Source of the DNA: Apiotrichum sp. Y4204
Lineage: Eukaryota > Basidiomycota > Tremellomycetes > Trichosporonales > Trichosporonaceae
Assembly: GCA_025531455.1 (NCBI GenBank)
Contig: JAMYHL010000042.1
Span: 186,001-250,000, forward strand
Reading direction: 5' to 3'
DNA length: 64,000 nucleotides
Both the position numbers and the translations under genes were made by a program. Positions 12,085 to 27,877 of the stretch are shown in pieces. Within the stretch, counting starts at the first letter, position 1. Every line of letters begins with the position of its first letter. The notes under the pieces were generated by a model. That model searched no databases. It saw only the letters and a program-made list of their open reading frames with translations, and was not told where the DNA came from.

Positions 12085-12980
12085 TCCAGTCACGTCTGTG
12101 CGTAGGACACGACGGAGCACCACCGGGGATGAAGGATGTGAAGAAAGCCCCGAGCATGTTTACGCCTTCCGTCATATCAGAGGTCTGTCATATCGATCAT
12201 ATCAGACTCGCGGCTTCCACTCGTGACTTTTAGCTTTGCTTCATTCATCGGTCTCGAAACCCAACGACAACAACCCAACTGACGAATCGGAGCCAGCAAC
12301 ACACAGCGCATAACCTCTCAACCGATGAACTCTCTAGATCTCCAGAGCGCCAGAGCTTGTTGCCGCATCCACGCCAATCTCGCGACTTGCAGCTATCCTG
12401 TATCCCTAGAGTATAGAGTCGCGGCTGATTCTCAGAGGCCTAGACCGAGGGCGACTTCCACAGGCCGCGGGGCGAGTTGGATGAAAGTCGACATGTCGGC
12501 TTATCAGCCTATCGACGCCAAGCCATTGGCGCTCCACACTCCACACTAAGAGGAGGACTAACCTTGAACACACGAGCTTACTACCCCCCCTTGCTCGTGA
12601 CCGGGGCCTTCGCTGTGCGCAGTGTGTGCTATTTGCGGTTCCCCCCGACGCGCGACTGCTCCCTATCGCGCTTGGCCCTTGACCCACTGAGCCACTGGGC
12701 CCAGTACACCCACCCACGTACTCACTGGTGGCGGCGCCGAAAGGGGTAACGCGAGATAGTGCCTGAATGTGTCCGCCACTATCACAACCCGTGGACCCAT
12801 GAGTTGGCTTGCATCACCTTGCGTCCGGCTACTTCTATGTCTGCGTTGATGCATCCGCATCCATTTGGTGACAGCTATGCCAGCTACGCGTATACATCTA
12901 CCCGTTCTGGGTCTGGAACAGGGCGGCTGACATGTTGTCACCTTCCAGGTCCCGGTTACACCCGGTCGATAGCCCAGCCC

Positions 12981-13389
12981 TTATCTCTCCATGTCTACAG
13001 TAATGTGGCACTTACAACCTTATCGCCCGCGAGGCCCGCGAGCCCATATTCCCAAAACAATCCGCCGACTCGAAAGCGGCTCACTTCCAAGCACCCACAT
13101 TGATATCTACCCCGTGGAGCCCGCCGCATGTGCCGCAGGCTGTTGACGCGGCGCTCCGCTTCGAGCCATGCTTCACGTCTTTACAAGCAGGCCAATGGGA
13201 TGCGGAGAACGGATCGCGCCAGTGTGTTGCGATAACGAGTAGCTGTAACTGGCATCGCGGAGAACATGACTGCCGGGAGAAAGAGTTGAAACTCTGCAAC
13301 TTTTGAAGTCAGATATCAATATGCGAGATGGTATTAGAGGCACAAGGCATGGAGGCGAGTACTTACTTCGGACCTGACTTGCTCTTATC
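12981..13389. promoter_or_regulatory. Cluster of GATA-factor core sites upstream of the urea transporter
   Basis: TTATC or GATAA cores occur at 12981-12985, 13020-13024, 13231-13235 and 13385-13389, all within 500 bp of the transporter start; another is at 12501-12505. Fungal nitrogen GATA activators (AreA, Gat1/Are1 type) bind HGATAR and control urea transporters, so the cluster fits nitrogen-catabolite regulation. The cores are short, and some are expected by chance. Confidence 0.4.
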
Positions 13390-13471
13390 CATTGCGTTTC
13401 CTTCTCACCACCATCCTCACATTCATCGCTCGTCTCCGCTCCTCCCCGACCTCTCGCTCGCAACCGCCGCA

Positions 13472-15609
13472 ATGAGCACATCAATCCTTCCCCAGGGGGC
13501 AGGCTACGGCGTCGTCGTGGGTACCCTCCCGCAAGCTGCACTAACCCCAGATCGGAATGGGCCTCTTCTTCTCGCTGTGTATGATCGCAATAACAAAGCT
13601 GCAGAACCGGTACACGTCACACAAGGCTTCTTCCGCAGAGGAGTTTAATGCCGCGTCGCGCTCCGTCCCGCCAGGGCTCATCGCAGCCGGCATCGTCTCG
13701 GCGTGGACATGGGCCGCGACGCTCCTCCAGTCCTCGGCGACAGCGTACAAATTCGGCATCTCCGGTCCGTGGTGGTATGCGTCCGGCGCGACGGTTCAAG
13801 TCTTGCTGTTTGCCATGCTCGCCGCAAAACTCAAGCTCAACGCGCCGTTCTGCCATACATACCTCGAGATTATCCGCGCACGGTGGGGTACCGTCGCACA
13901 CCTCACGTTCCTCTTCTTCGGCCTCGCGACCAACATTATCGTGTCCACCATGTTGATTCTCGGCGGCAGCGCGACAGTCACAGACCTCACGGGCATGAAC
14001 ACCGTCGCGGCGTGCTTCCTCATTCCCTGTGGTGAGTAGTGTAGAAGTAATCTTTTCTCACCCCAGGCGTGGCGGTCTACGTCCTCTTCGGCGGCATGCG
14101 CGCGACCCTCATTGCAGACTACACGCACACGCTCGTGCTGTACTGCATTCTCATCGCCTTCGCGTTGCTGGTATACGCGACCTCGCCAATCATCGGCTCA
14201 CCCGGCAAGATGTGGGAGATGCTCACCACCGCCACTGCTCGCCACCCCGTAGAAGGTAACGCGGGCGGCAGCTACCTCACGCTCCGCTCCACGCCAGGGC
14301 TCGCGTTTGGCGGCATGAACCTCGTCGGCAACTTTGGCACCGTCTTCGGCGACCAGGCGTACCACATGCGCGCGATCGCCAGCCAGCCGCGTACCAGCGT
14401 CAAGGCGTTCATGTGGGGCGGCCTCGCGTGGTTCGGCATCCCCCTGAGTATCGGTAAGTTTGAAGATTTGGAGATTTGTCGCATCTTTCAATAACTGACG
14501 CCGCCCCAGCGACGTCGCTCGGCCTCGCGGCAGTCGCGCTCGCGCACGGCGACAACCCGCTGATCAGCCTCACGGCCGAAGAGGTCGGACAGGGTCTGCC
14601 GGCCGTCAAGGCAATCACGGCTTTGGCGGGCAAGTCGGGCGCGACGGCAATGCTCATCCTCCTCTTCCTGGCGGTGACCTCTGCTGCGTCGGCGGAACAA
14701 ATTGCAGTTTCGTCGCTGCTCACGTACGACGTGTACGGCACGTACGTCAACCGCGCGCCGAGCGAGAAGCAGATCCTCCTCGTCTCGCACGGCTGTATCG
14801 TCGGCTACGCACTCTTCATGGGCGCAATCGCCACCGCGTTCAACTATATCGGTATCAGCATGGGATACCTGTACGAGCTGATGGGGACGATGATCGGGAG
14901 CGCCGTCGTCCCCATCGCGGCGTGTATCTGCTGGCGCCGCGCAAACGGTGCTGGTGCCGTAGCCGGCGCGCTGACCGGGTTCGCTGCGGGCGTGGCCGGC
15001 TGGCTGGGGATCACGGCTGCGCTCAACGACGGCGTGATCAATGTCGAAACCACGTTTGGCGACTTTCCGATGCTTGCGGGAAACCTGCTTTCGATTGGCG
15101 TCGGCGGCGTCGTGACCGTTGCATGGAGCCTGCTGCGCCCCGTCGACTTTGACTGGGAGATTACGCGCGCGATCAACGCCAAGGCCGGCGCGGAGGCCAA
15201 GCTCGGCTCCGAGTCAAGCATTGCAGTGCCTGCTCCCGAGGTGGAGAAGGATGACAAGGGCGACGACAAGGTAGCGACCGTCGCGGTGGAGGAGTCCGAG
15301 TGCGGTACCCTTGAAGCCAACGGTGATGCGGACGCCGAGGAAACCCGCGACCTGACGCGCGCGTTCCGCTTCGCAGCAGCGACTGCCGGCTTCCTCACCC
15401 TTGCGCTCATCTTTGTCATCCCGCTCCCGCAGTTCTTCTCGTCGTACATCTACCCGCGTGCCGGGTTCACTGCGTGGGTCGCAATCGTCATTGCGTGGCT
15501 GTTTGGCGGACTGTTCATGATCGGAATTTATCCCCTCTACGAGGCGCGCGGCACGCTCGCAAAGATTGCACGCGGTATCTGGAGGGATATCCGTGGACGG
15601 GGGGAGTAG
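13472..15609 (+). CDS. DUR3: Dur3-type urea/polyamine transporter (sodium:solute symporter family)
   Basis: A plasma-membrane proton-coupled urea importer of the SSS superfamily. The exons are 13472-13516, 13551-14031, 14067-14453 and 14510-15609, and the introns are only 34-56 nt. The N-terminus GAGYGVV-IGMGLFFSLCMIAITKLQNRYT is the Dur3 signature around helix 1. It is followed by EEFNAASRSVPPGLIAAGIVSAWTWAATLLQSSATAYKFGISGPWWYASG, the core SSS block, and later by SAASAEQIAVSSLLTYDVYGTYVN and YELMGTMIGSAVVPIAACICWRRANGAGAVAGALTG. I count about 15 hydrophobic helices, as expected. A charged, acidic cytosolic loop (EVEKDDKGDDKVATVAVEES) precedes the last two helices. The total of about 670 residues fits the family. 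The 34-nt first intron could alternatively use a donor three bases downstream, so that splice site is the least certain part. GATA-type sites upstream suggest nitrogen control. Confidence 0.93.
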
Positions 15610-15762
15610 TTGCGTTAACTAGGGATATACAAGAGATATAATGCTTGCCGTAATCATCATCTGTCAATGTCATCGCTGTCTCATATTAGAATAAATCAAT
15701 TGGTCAGATACACATCCCAGCGTAGCGAACAAAGTCAGTAATCCACAAAAAGTATCCATAAT

Positions 15763-16613
15763 CTACCGGACCCACAACCGCCCCATCTCGTCCGACACGC
15801 GCACGCCGTCCACGGCCTCCCAAATGTGGCGCTCGACCTCATCCAGCGTTCCCTCCGCTGAGACCTCGATCCAGCGCTCGCCATGCCGTTTCCGCACCTC
15901 GTCTCCAACGAGCGCAAACTGCTCCCGCACGCGCGTCTGCATCGCGAGATTCTCGTACCGCTCCGCGCCATATGCGCCGCGCTGAGCAGCAACCTCGGGC
16001 GAGAGCGTCAGGAACAGCGTTAAATCCGGTAGCGGGAGGCCCGTGTCCGGCTGCAGGCAGAAGTCAAATGGGAGGCCCTGAGAGTTAGAGATGTGAGATC
16101 GCATAATTACCTAGTGATCTCACTTTTGCGGCGGAGAAGGCGATCCCGCTGAACGCGTACCGGTCCGCGACGATCGTGATCCCGTCCGCGAGGTCGCGCT
16201 CGATGGCCGCACTGTCGTCAGCTTCACAAAGAGTTCAAGAGCTGAGGTGATGTCGTCGAGTTGATAATAGCCAGAGAGCACCACCTCGCCACCTTCCTTC
16301 CCACTCACGCGCACTCCCACCGGTTCGCAGCAAAGAGGAGGTGGATGGCGCGGTCGTCGAGCTCAGCCATGGACTGGAGGTATGCGTCGATCATCTTGCC
16401 GATAGCAGTCGTGCGGTCTGGATTAAGTACATTGGAGAGGGAGCCCGGCTTGAAGGAACAGTCTTCGCCAGCCGACATCTCTCACCCACCTGGAAACTTG
16501 TGGACCCGCGCGCGGCGGCCCTCGGTCTCTAGCCGCTGGACGAGGCGCTCGACCTGTGTCGACTTTCCTGAGCGGTCGAGACCCTCCAGAACGATAAATG
16601 CTCCGCGGGGCAT
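15763..16613 (-). CDS. CDC8: Thymidylate kinase (dTMP kinase)
   Basis: Phosphorylates dTMP to dTDP with ATP for DNA precursor synthesis. The start at 16613 gives MPRGAFIVLEGLDRSGKSTQ, which holds the P-loop GLDRSGKST. The next exon supplies KFPDRTTAIGKMIDAYL, the dTMP-binding DR block, and AIHLLFAANRWE. The third gives ERDLADGITIVADRYAFSGIAFSAAK, where DRY plus SG(I)A forms the substrate and lid region. The last exon has LPFDFCLQPDTGLPLPDLTLFLTLSPEVAAQRGAYGAERYE. Residue count is about 215, usual for Cdc8/Tmk. Introns number three. It is divergent from ARP3 with a 390-bp shared upstream region. Confidence 0.93.
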
Positions 16614-17003
16614 TGTGGAACTGGAGGATGGAGAGAAGCGGGATGAGAGAAGAGAAGAGTTGGGGATCGAAGGCTTGGATGACGGGGTGGACGCCTCTGG
16701 TGGAGGTGGAGACGAGACCCGTATTAGGATTCTGATTAGGCATTTGCAAGCAAATCCACTTTAAAAAGGGTGAGCTCTACTAATGATGATCAATCAGAAA
16801 TTGTTGAGCCTGATACTTCTCATTGGTACGCCCATATCAGGCTGACTGTGCCCCCCCACCAGGGAGCCAGGAGGAGGCAACGTCACTCCTTCCGCCCTGC
16901 GTCGCAGCTGGTCGCTGTCGTCTCCTCCGTCTCCATCTCCATTCTCCAGCACTCGAAAGTCATCACCATCCACACCACCCCACATCCCTCCCTTCCATCC
17001 ACC
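16614..17003. promoter_or_regulatory. Shared divergent promoter of thymidylate kinase and ARP3
   Basis: The two start codons point away from each other across 390 bp, so both promoters must lie here. The ARP3 side ends in a CT-rich leader directly before its ATG. I saw no MluI cell-cycle box (ACGCGT) in the interval. Confidence 0.6.
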
Positions 17004-18706
<1,703 letters not shown>

Positions 18707-19146
18707 GCGTAGACCGACCCGACCCGGAGAGTGGGCGGCACGGCCGCACGCCCAGGCTGCCGGCGAGGCGAGGACAGTGTGTGGTGCTTGGTCGCCGTGT
18801 CCGCAGGTATAGACAGAAGAAGCGGCGTTGTAGGAAACGATGGATCTGTGCTGCCAATGGAACGGGAGGATGTGTGAGTGTGTGATGCGCAGTTGTCCTC
18901 CACGATGCATGAGTGCATGAACGATGACGCACACGAGCGTGTCGGACACGTGCAGCTTCACGAGCTTCACTCACATGCTCACAGCTTCAGAGCTTCAGGA
19001 TGGTCAGCCCTGATCTCCTTGGCCCTGAACGCTTCCGCCAGTGCCACGGTCGTCATCGTCATCACGACGACCGAGTACACCAACAAGGGCGTCAAGTGAC
19101 CCACATCTCGAATCTCGCATCTCGCATCTCACCACCACCCATCACA
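18707..19146 (+). other. Intergenic, ARP3 terminator side and FIT gene leader
   Basis: This 440-bp gap lies between two plus-strand genes. It contains a CATGAGTGCATGAACGATG quasi-repeat near 18905-18925 and several CTCGCATCTCGCATCTC leader-like repeats just before the next start codon. I see no gene. Confidence 0.45.
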
Positions 19147-20625
19147 ATGGTAACCCTCCACCCGACCTTTGCCCCGGCCCCGGCGCCGCGCCGACGCCGC
19201 TCCAGCGCGGGGGTAGCGCACGCGTCCGACGCCGCCGCGTTTGCTGCCTCTGCGGCGGCGGCGCGGACGCGGCGATACAGCCTCACCCGCGAACAGCGGA
19301 CATGGGTCGACGACGCGCTCGACAGGCCGCAGACCGTGCTTGCTGTTATTATTGGTGCAGTCTTTGTGTGAGTAGAGGGAAAGGGTATCAGGCTGCGTGG
19401 GCGATGGTATCCCGTCCCGTATCTTATCAGCGATCGGCGACGTCGCCCCTACCATTTCTAACACTTACATTCCAGACTGGGCACGCTCCTCTCGCTCTAC
19501 TTTGACAGCAGCCTGTCGACATCCGAGATCCACGCAGTGCACAACGCGGGTATCGAGCGTGCGGCGTATTTCGCCCGTAAGCGCAACCCCATCAACGTGC
19601 TCTTCGTCAAGCGCGCGTGGGCATGGACAATGGCCCTCTACCTCCTCCACCTCTTCACCACCCCCGTGCGACCAGCGCACACACCCTCCGAGACGGCGGT
19701 TCCAGGCCGCGTCAATCCAGCACTGCACGTCGCGTCGCCGCACACCCGGGGGTCCCGCGCCCAGCGCCTCGCCGTCCTCGTCCTCGCCTCCCTCGCCTGG
19801 ATCCTCTTTACGAACTGGTGTTTCGGCGCCGGCCTCGGCGACAGGATCATCGCCGCGTCGGGGGGACAGTGCTCCGTCCCCCTTCCCCGCGGAATCGGGG
19901 TTACGGACCTCGCCCCCCTCCTCGCGGGGTGTCCGGCCGATAAGCCGCCGACAGAGTGTCCCGCCATCCCAGACCCAGACGGCGCGTTTTCTCTTGACCG
20001 CCTCGCGTCCGCCGGCGAAGTCCTCTACCTCCCCCTTCCCGAGAAATACTGTCTCCGCGTCCCGCTCTCCCCGACCACCCACCCCCTGCTCTTCGGCGCA
20101 ATGAAGGCCACGCACCACCTGCACGAAGACGTGCACGCGGCGCTCCGCCTCCCCCCGCCGCGCTGGAGCGGCGGGTTCGATATCTCCGGACACGCCTTCC
20201 TCCTCTCCCTCGCAAGTCTTATTCTTGCTGCCGAAGTCGCCCCAAGCTGGAAGGCGTACCGCGCCAGAGGGTATCGCCAGCGCGTGGGCGCCCCGGCGCG
20301 CCTGCACGCCGCAGCCACCCTCCTCGCCACGATGCTCATCGGCCTCTGGGTGTGGATGCTCTTCATGACCGCAGTCTACTTCCATGACCCGCAGGAAAAG
20401 TTTGCCGGTCTCGGTAAGCGTTGTTATTCTCTAGTCTTGCTCACTCCAGCCCTCGGGTTCGTCACTGCCGCGATCGTCCATCTCGTGCGCCCGCAGCACA
20501 CCGGCCCCGTCATCGAGTTCAAGGTCCGCGGACCGACGCGCCGGCCCAGCCCCGCCCCTATCCCGCACGCCGAGCCGGTACATCCGTTCGATGCGAGCGA
20601 GGTCGAGCGCGAAAAGAGCCAGTGA
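19147..20625 (+). CDS. SCS3: FIT-family (FITM2/Scs3) ER lipid-droplet protein
   Basis: ER multispanning protein of the fat-storage-inducing transmembrane family, an acyl-CoA diphosphatase-type activity needed for lipid-droplet budding and phospholipid balance. The exons are 19147-19367, 19476-20413 and 20450-20625. The key block is FDISGHAFLLSLASLILAAEV, where the S-G-H-x-F motif and its His correspond to the first conserved catalytic His. A second His is expected in the later hydrophobic stretch; FMTAVYFHDPQEKFAGL-ALGFVTAAIVHL holds the candidate YFH. About six hydrophobic segments are visible. At about 444 residues it is longer than mammalian FITM2 (about 260), because of an Arg/Ala-rich cytosolic N-terminus, a luminal loop rich in Pro and Cys, and a proline-rich tail. 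The gene symbol is used by homology only. Confidence 0.85.
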
Positions 20626-20761
20626 TGGAACATTATACTGTATCTAAAATATAGAGTGCTAGCTCCATTACGGCGCCGGCCTGAATCCAAAGAAATGCAT
20701 CATCATCAAGACGGTCGTCGAATGTATATACTAGCTCTAGGTCTACTCGCCGCTGCGCTCC

Positions 20762-20976
20762 TTACGAGAAGAGGCTCGCCTGCGGCTTCTGCTGCTGCGG
20801 CTGCTGGAACGCACTGCCGCTGAACGGCGCCGCCCCTGTCGGTTGTCCGAACATCATGCTCGCGCGGAACGGGTTACTGCCTGTCGTCTGCGCCTGCAGC
20901 GGTGCAGGGTTGGCGGCGACGAGGCTCTGCCCAAACGACGATGTCGGTTGGAAACCCGTCGGCTGCGCCTGCATCG

Positions 20977-21007
<31 letters not shown>

Positions 21008-24000
21008 CGGGTGCGAGCCGAACGGTGTGGAGGCCGAGGGCGAAGGGGCGGCGTTCGCGCCGAAGGCGTGACCGAATGTTCCGCCGAACGGTACTGGAGA
21101 TGTCGTCCCTGTGGCAGCCGGGCTCGCAGTGCTGAACGGCGACGAGGGGCCAAACGCCGAGGTGCCGGCACCAGCACCGCCCTGCCCCGCCTGTGCCGCC
21201 TGCGCAGCGCCAGCAGCACCAGTAAGGCCTGGGAATCCCGTGCTCTGCGGCGCGATGCCGTTGGCGGGGGTGCCGCCTGCTGGCTCGGGTATGGGGGGAA
21301 GCGTCTCCATCAGGGTTGATCCAAACGACGACGTGGGCTTGAAGGGTTTGACGCTGCTGCCGCCGTACCCCGTACGCTGCGGCTGGAGGAAGCCAGTGTT
21401 CTGCGGTTGCATGCCAGAACCACCTGATGGGCCGTTGCCAAAGCTCAAACCACCAAACTGCGAGGACAGGTCGTTCCCAGCCGTCTTCGAGTCGAGCGCA
21501 AACGCTGACGCTATGTCGGACATGGCCGATGACGCGCCGTTGGTGTTCGTGGATGTAGTCGGCGCGAAGGGGTCGAGCGAGGACGAGTTGTTCTGCTGCG
21601 CTGAAGGCTGCTGCTGGTGCTGCGGCTGACCTGTAGGCTGCCCCTGCATGCCCATGCCCATACCGCCACCCATACCGCCCATCATGCCGAACTGCTGCGT
21701 CATACGCTGGTGCGCGAGGTCATTCATCGTCGGGCCCTTAGCCTGCGGCGGCGGCGGCGGGGACGGGATGCCGCCGGGCGGCGCGAAGGGATTGTTAGAG
21801 CCGGTCTTCTGCGCGACGAGTGGCTTGGGCGACGAGGTGGTGTGCCCTGTGATCGGTGTCGAGTTGGAGCGCATCGGCTGGTTGAACGCGTTTGATGAGT
21901 GGCCCGAAGCGCCCATCGTGGGGGACACCGGCTGCGAGCTGAAGAGGCTGCTCTGGCGGAACGGATTGGAGCCAGTCGTCTGCGGCTGCAGGAAACCTGT
22001 CGGCTGCGACTGCATCTGCATCGGCTGGGAGAGCATCTCCATGCCGCCACCCATGCCGCCGCCCATGCCGCCGCCCATACCGCCGCCCATACCGCCGCCC
22101 ATGCCGCCACCCATGCCGCCACCCATGCCGCCACCCATGCTGCCCGGCGAGGCGGTCATTTGTCGCTGTGGCTGGAATGCCATCTGGCCAGTGAGCTGGG
22201 GCTGGAGGAAGCCCGTCTGCTGCGGCTGGAGGAACGGCTGCTGGCCGCCGGCGCCCGGGAAGCCCGTCATCTGCGGCGACATGAACGCGTTTCCTGTCGC
22301 TTGCGGGAACATGCTCTGGCGGAACGGGTTGCCGCCCGTCATCTGCATCTGCAGCGGCGCCTGCATCGGCATGGTGCCGAACTGGTTCTGGCCGAACATG
22401 TGCTGCTGGCCGGTCGGCATCGTGTTCATTTGACCGCCCATCATGCCGCCGCCCATTTGGCCAAACTGTTGCATGTGCAACTGCTGGTTCGGGCTCGAGG
22501 AGATTCTGGTGTGAGACATGTCAATGTGATTTACTTACGCTGAGGACGCCGGGCCCCCAAAGAGCGTCTGCTGGTCGGTCTGGATGGAGTCCAGGAAATC
22601 CTGGATCTTTGCCTGGGTGCCTGCGGCAGCCGGGGTGCTCGACGACGCCGCGGGCGCCGGGGTGGGCTTGGCAGCGGCCGAGGGAGACGAGGGTTGAGCA
22701 CTGGGACTCCGTCCGGGCGAAGGGGTCTGCTTGCTGTTGCCCTCCACGACGCCGAGCGACCGTTTGTACTCGAGCCTATTCTGCTCAAAGTTCGGGTCGT
22801 TGAGGTACTCCTCCAGCGCCTTGACCAAGCTCGTCGGCGCGTGCTTGAGATTCGGAACAGGGACGTTGATAACATTGTTCAACCTCCGCGCCATTGCGAG
22901 AAAGTCGACAACCTTATCCGTCTGCTTTATAAAGTTCTTGTAGATCTCAAACGACTCTGTCGCGTCGATCTTTGTCATTTCGAAATAGTGCTCGAGTATG
23001 TTGCACACGCCCTCGTTGCCTGCTTGGAAGAGCACGAGCATGTCCTTGATGACCATGCGGAAAGCGAGCACTGTGTTCTCGTCGCTCAGGTTGTCGTCGT
23101 AAAACGTGCAGCGCACCATCGCGTCAAGAATGCGCTGCACCTGCTTGACCTCGCGCAGCAACCCCTTGTCGACTGGCAGGTGGCGCAGGCGGCGCGCCTT
23201 TGCTGGGGGGTTAGATGAGCGGGGGATGGGCTCTCACAGTTTGCGCCAAGGCCAGTGCTCCGGCGGTTGCTCTCCGTCTGGAGGTAAAACAGGTCGTGCC
23301 GAAGTTCGCGGTACGCGCGGATGCGCGAGTCGAGGTAGTACGCATACGACGAAATGTTGGATGGTACGCGGTAGCCTGCGGTTAACACGAAACACAGTGG
23401 GAGCGCCACGCGATTGCTTGCTAAACACACTCACCACCCATCTCGCCATGCGCGGTGACGTTCCGCAGCCGCAGCGACTCATTACGGCCGAAGTGGTCGA
23501 GAAGGCTCTCCGCCGAGCCAGCCTGCATAAGCTTGTGCATCGTGATCAGCGCCTTGAACACAACCTGGATGTCAGCAAAGCAAGCACGGCCAGGGTCGGG
23601 ACCGAGGGGAGAGGAAGGAGGGGTAGCGTGTGCCGCGCTGCGGTGCGCATCCGAGAAGCAAGCGCGAGGTACTCTGCGCGCCAAGCATTCTCTCACACGC
23701 AACGTCCGCTTCACATCGCACCTCTCCACCACCCAGGAGTACGCACCACCGGATTGCTGTCGCGGACGCGCATCGACAGCGAACGCGTGATGTCCTGCAG
23801 CGCATGTTCATCGAACGTGCCGGCGATAAGCGCGCTGGAGTCAGTAATGGTCTGGTTGGGGGGAGGGGGAGGGGGGGTGTGAGATGGAGGCGTCCGTCAC
23901 GGCGGCGTGGGTGCCGTCTCGGGTCGCGGCCTTGTCAGACTCACTCCAGGTACTGTTGTCAGCGCACTCCGCAGCAGAAATCCCTACCTTGGCTTTGGGC

Positions 24001-24059
24001 GGCGCATTCTTCGGCTTGCACGCAAGCTTTACAATCTTGTCGTAGTCTTGCCGCGGCAT
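20762..24059 (-). CDS. YAP1801: AP180/CALM-type clathrin adaptor (ANTH domain, NPF tail)
   Basis: Endocytic adaptor that binds PI(4,5)P2 with an ANTH domain and recruits clathrin and EH-domain proteins. The start at 24059 gives MPRQDYDKIVKLACKPKNAPPKAK, the lipid-binding helix with its K-x(n)-KPKNAPPK motif, the strongest identifier. Further exons give DEHALQDITRSLSMRVRDSNPVV, VVFKALITMHKLMQAGSAESLLDHFGR, YRVPSNISSYAYYLDSRIRAYRELRHDLFYLQTES and LREVKQVQRILDAMVRCTFYDDNLSDENTVLAFRMVIKDMLVLFQAGNEGVCNILEHYFEMTKIDATESFEIYKNF. The tail (over 550 residues) is Gln/Pro/Gly-rich with several NPF motifs, a repeated PQ-x-TG signature, a Gln run and a Gly-Met array. The product is about 930 residues, close to yeast Yap1801/2 plus extra tail. 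Intron borders in the ANTH half (23.2-24.0 kb) are approximate. Confidence 0.93.
20983..21007. repeat. CAG/CTG trinucleotide run encoding polyglutamine
   Basis: An eight- to nine-copy GCTGCTGCT run on the plus strand, read as Gln codons in the AP180 tail. It is the simplest candidate for length variation in that tail. Confidence 0.85.
22034..22140. repeat. 12-bp tandem repeat encoding Gly-Gly-Gly-Met units
   Basis: About eight to nine near-identical 12-bp units (CCGCCGCCCATA/G/ACC forms on the plus strand) encode consecutive GGGM units in the AP180 tail. Codon choice differs slightly between copies, so the array was probably expanded by slippage and then drifted. Confidence 0.85.
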
Positions 24060-25081
24060 TGTGTCTAGCGAGTGGGAATGAGGCTGGGAGGGGATGGGAA
24101 GGGGAGAGAATTAGAGAAGAGGGGAAGATAGAGATCGTGGGCCGTGGGCCGTGGGCCGTGGTGATGGGGAACAGAAGATGGTAACGGGGTCGCGGGTGGT
24201 CAATCGGCGTCGGCGTGGGTGCGGAGTCGTCCGCGTCGTAAATAGAATACAGTCGAGTGGATGCAAGCAAAAGAAGAACAATGCTTGATGCTTTGTGCCC
24301 GTGCTCGTACTCGGTGGTTGGCGCTCACAGGGCGAGGAGGGCAAGGGGACAGGCAGACGCACAGACCCGCGGATATATGGACCCTCGTCACTGTATGGTC
24401 TTTGTCGCTCGATCCCGATCCGATCCAGTGCGTGTATGTGCGGCCGGCGTGGATGTCCTGTGTCTCCGTGTCTTCCTGTGTCGGGTGTTGCTATGGGGTG
24501 GTCGCTGTTGGATGTCGACTGCTGTTGATGGTGAAGACCGTGTGTTGCATGTTCTCCTTGGTCGCTTTCATCCCCCTCTCAGGTGGGGGTGGGTGGCTGC
24601 GATCAGGGGGAGACTGACTCCACACACACACTGCATGCACTGCACACTGCCCCTCTCTCCGCGCTGTGCTTACGGAATCAAAAATGACCCATCCCAAAAA
24701 ATCACGAATCACAACCGATCGCGGATTGTGGCCCCGCGTGCTACCACTCCCTGGCATCACCATCATCTATGACGTCAACGTTATCGCCCTCCACTTCAGT
24801 ACATTGCACGCATCGCCGAGCAGAAAGAGAGTGATCGAGTGCCCCGAGTGGCGCATCGCTGAACAGCCATCGCGGCCATCGCCTGGGCCACTGGTGGACC
24901 CATGGCACAACCGTTCATATCGGGGGTCATGAATCAGTGTTGCTGCCAGTACCACCTTTCGGCAGAAAAGCACCCAGGTGCCTACATTTATCCGCTATTT
25001 ATCCGCCTCTCAAGAGAGTTGTCTGCCAAACGCTCACCTTCCCGGCCTTTTCTACATCTACTGCTAATCGACTGGCACTTG
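24060..25081. promoter_or_regulatory. Upstream region of the AP180 gene
   Basis: This 1.0-kb stretch lies between two minus-strand genes, so it holds the AP180 promoter and the sirtuin 3' end. A palindromic CRE-type site, TGACGTCA, lies at 24770-24777. The last 150 bp before the AP180 start include a GGGCCGTGGGCCGTGG repeat. I see no gene. Confidence 0.5.
24770..24777. promoter_or_regulatory. Palindromic CRE/ATF site
   Basis: The perfect 8-bp palindrome TGACGTCA is the consensus for ATF/CREB bZIP factors. It is about 710 bp upstream of the AP180 start and 300 bp downstream of the sirtuin gene, so its target is unclear. Confidence 0.35.

Positions 25082-27877
<2,796 letters not shown>

Larger units (their letters stand above)
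9646..13471. promoter_or_regulatory. 3.8-kb divergent non-coding region between receptor and urea transporter
   Basis: Both flanking genes are transcribed away from this stretch, so it should hold both promoters. I see no gene: the longest frames (about 11.5-12.2 kb) are short, overlap on both strands and carry no recognised motif. It contains a GAGATG hexamer array, a 16-bp tandem repeat and several GATAA/TTATC cores, four of them within 500 bp of the transporter start. The size is unusual for this gene-dense window. Confidence 0.5.

Noticed and set aside
11477..12226. Plus-strand open frame in the divergent region
   Set aside because: Overlaps minus-strand frames of similar length, has no motif and no start or splice context.
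22034..22140. Plus-strand repeats reading as Met-Pro-Pro-Pro
   Set aside because: Antisense of the GGGM coding repeat in AP180.
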